Of a stretch of 64,000 nucleotides of DNA, positions 61,260 to 64,000 are shown piece by piece. Origin of the DNA: Jannaschia sp. W003. GTDB lineage: Bacteria > Pseudomonadota > Alphaproteobacteria > Rhodobacterales > Rhodobacteraceae. Position numbers and translations under genes: made by a program. The stretch's first letter is position 1, and each line of letters starts with the position of its first letter. The DNA is taken from positions 2,977,501 through 3,041,500 of the forward strand of contig NZ_CP083539.1 of NCBI RefSeq assembly GCF_025144335.1. The letters are read 5' to 3'. A model generated the notes under the pieces. That model was not told where the DNA came from. It worked only from the letters and a program-made list of their open reading frames with translations, and did not search any database.

Positions 61260-62021
61260 TCAGAGACCGGCGAGCCCCTTGCGCACGAGGTTCGCGCCCG
61301 CCACCACCAGCAGCACCAGCGTGGCCCGGCGGAACAGCGACGCGTCCATGCGGTCCTGCAGCCGGAACCCCGCCCACATGCCCAGGAGCGCCGGGGCGAG
61401 CAGCGCGGCCGAGAACGGCGCCGTCTCGGCGTTCAGGACCCCCGAGCGCAGGTGCGCCAGCACCAGCACCACCGACCCCGCGCCGTAGATCACCCCCTGC
61501 ACCACCATCTGCCGCACCTTGGGCGTGTCGATCGCCAGCAGGAACAGCACCGTCGTCGGCCCCCAGGTGCCCGCGAGCCCGCCCAGCACGCCCGAGACCA
61601 GGCCCACGCCCCACTCCGCCGCGCGTCGCCGCCCCGGCGGCACGTGGAGCCGCAGCCCTGCAAGTTGCACCAGCGCCAGCGCCACCACGGGGATACCGAG
61701 CACGAGGAAGAAGGTCTCGCGCCCGAGGTTGGCCGCGAGCTGCGCCGTGGCGAAGATCGCAACGATCACCATGAGGAGGTAGCGCCAGTGCAGCCGCGCC
61801 GCCTCCGTGGCCGGGGCCAGCCCGGTGCGGAAGGTCTGCCACCCGTTCGTCACCAGCACCGGCACGAGGATGCCCGCCAGCGCCAGCTTCGGGTCGAGGA
61901 AGCTCGACAGGCCCGAGATCAGGACCAGCGGCAATGCGAATCCCACCATGCCCTTCACCACCCCGGCGAAGAGGGCGATCCCGAGGGCGAGGGTCCAGTC
62001 GAGCGGGGAAAGGGCGTCCAT
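61260..62021 (-). CDS. TSUP-family permease (TauE/SafE, sulfite/sulfonate exporter-like)
   Basis: 253-aa membrane protein with about eight helices in two repeats. GVVKGMVGFALPLVLISGLS and GVLGGLAGTWGPTTVLFLLA are the paired TSUP motifs. Members move sulfite, sulfoacetate or other organosulfur anions; the substrate here is not known. Ends 4 bp from the convergent DUF3859-like gene. Confidence 0.88.
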   Translation of the reverse strand: MDALSPLDWTLALGIALFAGVVKGMVGFALPLVLISGLSSFLDPKLALAGILVPVLVTNGWQTFRTGLAPATEAARLHWRYLLMVIVAIFATAQLAANLGRETFFLVLGIPVVALALVQLAGLRLHVPPGRRRAAEWGVGLVSGVLGGLAGTWGPTTVLFLLAIDTPKVRQMVVQGVIYGAGSVVLVLAHLRSGVLNAETAPFSAALLAPALLGMWAGFRLQDRMDASLFRRATLVLLVVAGANLVRKGLAGL

Positions 62022-62086
62022 GCCGCCGGCCTACGCCGTGTCGCCGCGCCGCACCAGTGGGGGGGCGGCGGGACAGGAAACACCGC

Positions 62087-62114
62087 TTGCACCCGCGGCA
62101 TCCGCAACTATGTT
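62087..62114 (+). promoter_or_regulatory. Possible mcd promoter
   Basis: TTGCAC, 16-bp spacer, TATGTT; predicted start about 62121, giving a 47-nt leader before the mcd ATG. Confidence 0.4.
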
Positions 62115-62167
62115 TCGCTGCAACTGCGAGATGCCGCCCCGAGGGGCCGCGAGACAGGAGCCGACCG

Positions 62168-63838
62168 ATGCCCCATGATGGCCAGATGACCCCCGACCTC
62201 GCCCCCACCCCGCTGGGCGACCTGCTCGACACCACGCGCGAGGCCGCCGCCGCCGCTGGCACGATGCGCGACGCTGCCGCCGCCGCCGTGCGGGCCCGCG
62301 TCGCCCCGGACGGCGCGGTCGATGCGGCGCTCCTCGAGCGCGAGCAGACCGCCGCCCACGCCCTCGCCTGGATCGCCACATACGCCGAGGCGCTCGCGCA
62401 GATGCAGGCCTGGGCCGAGCGGTTGGAGGCCGAGGGCGCCTTCGGCGAGGCCGAGGCGCTGATCCATCAGGTCGCCTTCGGAGAGTACCTCGCACAGCTC
62501 CGCGGTGGCCTGCCCATGAGCCAAGGCGAGATCGCCCGCCCGGAGGCGCTCGGCATCGAAGGCCCCCGCGGAGCGGCCGTGGATGCGCTGATCGCAGGCG
62601 GCAACACCCCCGCCGCCCGCGCCCGCCTCGTGGCGCTCCTGCGCGAATCCACCGCGAACGCCACCTTCGGCGCCACCGGCCTGGACGAGGAGCTGGAGAT
62701 GATCCGCGACCAGTTCCGCCGCTGGGCGGCGGACCGCGTCGCCCCCCACGCCCATGGTTGGCACCTGCGCGACGAGCTGATCCCCATGGAGATCGTCGAG
62801 GAGATGGCCGAGCTGGGCGTGTTCGGCCTGACGATTCCCGAGGAGCACGGCGGCCTCGGCATGCCCAAGGCCGCCATGTGCGTCGTCTCCGAGGAGCTGT
62901 CGCGCGGGTACATCGGCGTCGGCTCCTTGGGCACCCGCTCCGAAATCGCCGCCGAGCTGGTGCTCGCGGGCGGCACCGAAGCGCAGAAGGCCCACTGGTT
63001 GCCGAAGTTGGCCAGCGGCGAGGTGCTGCCCACGGCCGTGTTCACCGAGCCCAACACCGGCTCCGACCTCGGGAGCTTGCGCACGAAGGCGGTCCCCGAC
63101 GGCGACGACTGGCGGATCACGGGGAACAAGACCTGGATCACCCACGCCGCGCGCACCCACGTGATGACCGTGCTGGCCCGCACTGTCGAGGGTACCGACG
63201 ACTGGCGCGGCCTGTCGATGTTCCTGGCCGACAAGACCCCCGGGACCGACGCCGCCCCCTTCCCCGACGAAGGGCTCTCGGGCGGCGAGATCGAGGTGCT
63301 CGGCTACCGGGGCATGAAGGAGTACACGGTCAACTTCGACGACTTTCCCGTCACCGGCGCCAACCTCCTCGGCGAGGTCGAGGGCCAGGGCTTCAAGCAG
63401 CTCATGCAGACCTTCGAGTCGGCGCGCATCCAGACCGCGGCCCGCGCCATCGGCGTGGCCCAGTCGGCGCTCGACGAGGGGCTGGCCTACGCCGAGTCGC
63501 GCCAGCAGTTCGGCAAGCCGCTCGTCGCCTTCCCGCGCGTGGCCGACAAGCTGGCGATGATGGCGGTCGAGATCATGGTGACGCGCCAGCTCACCTACCA
63601 CTCCGCCCGCCGCAAGGACGAGGGCCACCGCTGCGACCTGGAGGCGGGCATGGCCAAGCTGCTCGGCGCCCGCGTGGCATGGGCCGCGGCCGACAACGCG
63701 CTCCAGATCCACGGCGGCAACGGCTTCGCGCTGGAGTACAAGATCAGCCGGATTCTGTGCGATGCCCGGATCCTGAACATCTTCGAGGGTGCAGCGGAGA
63801 TTCAGGCGCAAGTCATCGCGCGTCGGTTGCTTGCGTAG
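62168..63838 (+). CDS. mcd: (2S)-methylsuccinyl-CoA dehydrogenase
   Basis: 556-aa FAD enzyme oxidising (2S)-methylsuccinyl-CoA to mesaconyl-CoA. The C-terminal 390 residues are an acyl-CoA dehydrogenase (FTEPNTGSDLGSLRTKA, GNKTWITHAARTH, ALQIHGGNGFALEYKISRILCDARILNIFEGAAEIQ). The first 165 residues are the extra alpha-helical domain that distinguishes Mcd from ordinary acyl-CoA dehydrogenases. It is a marker of the ethylmalonyl-CoA pathway for acetate assimilation. AGGAG lies 8 nt before ATG 62168. Confidence 0.9.
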   Translation: MPHDGQMTPDLAPTPLGDLLDTTREAAAAAGTMRDAAAAAVRARVAPDGAVDAALLEREQTAAHALAWIATYAEALAQMQAWAERLEAEGAFGEAEALIHQVAFGEYLAQLRGGLPMSQGEIARPEALGIEGPRGAAVDALIAGGNTPAARARLVALLRESTANATFGATGLDEELEMIRDQFRRWAADRVAPHAHGWHLRDELIPMEIVEEMAELGVFGLTIPEEHGGLGMPKAAMCVVSEELSRGYIGVGSLGTRSEIAAELVLAGGTEAQKAHWLPKLASGEVLPTAVFTEPNTGSDLGSLRTKAVPDGDDWRITGNKTWITHAARTHVMTVLARTVEGTDDWRGLSMFLADKTPGTDAAPFPDEGLSGGEIEVLGYRGMKEYTVNFDDFPVTGANLLGEVEGQGFKQLMQTFESARIQTAARAIGVAQSALDEGLAYAESRQQFGKPLVAFPRVADKLAMMAVEIMVTRQLTYHSARRKDEGHRCDLEAGMAKLLGARVAWAAADNALQIHGGNGFALEYKISRILCDARILNIFEGAAEIQAQVIARRLLA

Positions 63839-63862
63839 CCGACTACGGACGACGACCCGCAC

Positions 63863-63960
63863 GCGCCGGCCGTGAGCCGGGGCCTACGCCGAGGGCAGCG
63901 CTGCCGCCGCGGAGCGGTGCGCCAACGGTAGGCGGAGGCCCCGGCGCAAAGCCGGGGCTT
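63863..63960. repeat. Inverted pair of REP-like hairpins
   Basis: GCGCCGGCC-GTGA-GCCGGGGCC (about 63863-63883) and GGCCCCGGC-GCAAA-GCCGGGGC (about 63937-63958) face each other: the segment GCCGGGGCCTACGCC is matched inverted by GGCGGAGGCCCCGGC with one mismatch. Same class as the array at 4799-5062. No gene in 63839-64000. Confidence 0.65.
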
Positions 63961-64000
63961 GTCCCTCAGACCGACCACCCCCACCCCGGCAAGGCCCCGC

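Overview
The window is a GC-rich (roughly 70 %) chromosomal segment of an alphaproteobacterium, most likely order Rhodobacterales (Rhodobacteraceae/Paracoccaceae). The evidence is an aapJQMP amino-acid transporter, a (2S)-methylsuccinyl-CoA dehydrogenase of the ethylmalonyl-CoA pathway, the ptsH-manX-rapZ-hprK-chvG-chvI-pckA cluster, a LuxI/LuxR pair, an alphaproteobacterial RpoA and EF-Tu, and intergenic REP-like GC hairpins. No phage, insertion sequence, CRISPR array, rRNA or complete tRNA gene was seen. Functions are assigned from motifs read in the translations, not from database searches.

Layout. 1-16.9 kb holds metabolism and transport: the end of a dipeptide/oligopeptide ABC operon (minus strand), two M20 peptidases around an MscS channel, an acyl-CoA synthetase with an upstream lipoprotein gene, moaA, a 4Fe-4S protein with a SixA-type phosphatase, and aapJQMP. 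16.9-22.5 kb is a minus-strand run: luxR-luxI, rarA, crcB-rluA-HAD-ATP12. 22.7-41.1 kb is the S10-spc-alpha ribosomal-protein region on the minus strand. It keeps the usual gene order but is cut at three points by accessory genes: a Phd-YoeB toxin-antitoxin pair (rplW/rplB), a putative 2OG-Fe(II) oxygenase (rplP/rpmC), and a GAF-histidine kinase plus a VWA protein (rpmD/rplO). Hairpin terminators sit at all three breaks. 41.3-45.7 kb carries a UDG-like gene, tuf and parC. 45.9-53 kb carries an SH3 protein, an SDR-HIG1-PduO operon, a DxD sugar-transferase-like protein, etfBA, an uncharacterised protein and 3-hydroxybutyryl-CoA dehydrogenase. 52.9-60.7 kb holds an acyltransferase, the regulatory PTS with RapZ and HprK, ChvG-ChvI and divergent pckA. 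The right end has a DUF3859-like secreted protein, a TSUP permease, mcd and a REP pair.

How the genes fit together. Etf, 3-hydroxybutyryl-CoA dehydrogenase, Mcd, the cobalamin adenosyltransferase and PckA form a C2/C4 acyl-CoA assimilation set: Mcd hands electrons to Etf, the pathway mutases need adenosylcobalamin, and PckA carries the C4 product towards sugars. ChvGI and the PTS/HprK module are the likely regulators of that carbon flow.

Most interesting points. (i) A 2OG-oxygenase-like gene lies next to rplP, whose product keeps the arginine that is hydroxylated in E. coli L16. (ii) A ribosome-dependent YoeB toxin with a recognisable YefM-type operator sits inside the S10 cluster. (iii) A LuxR homologue has an intact ligand domain but an HTH missing about six residues. 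(iv) Perfect palindromes lie at the rarA start codon and upstream of crcB, and a 117/118-bp repeat array lies before mscS.
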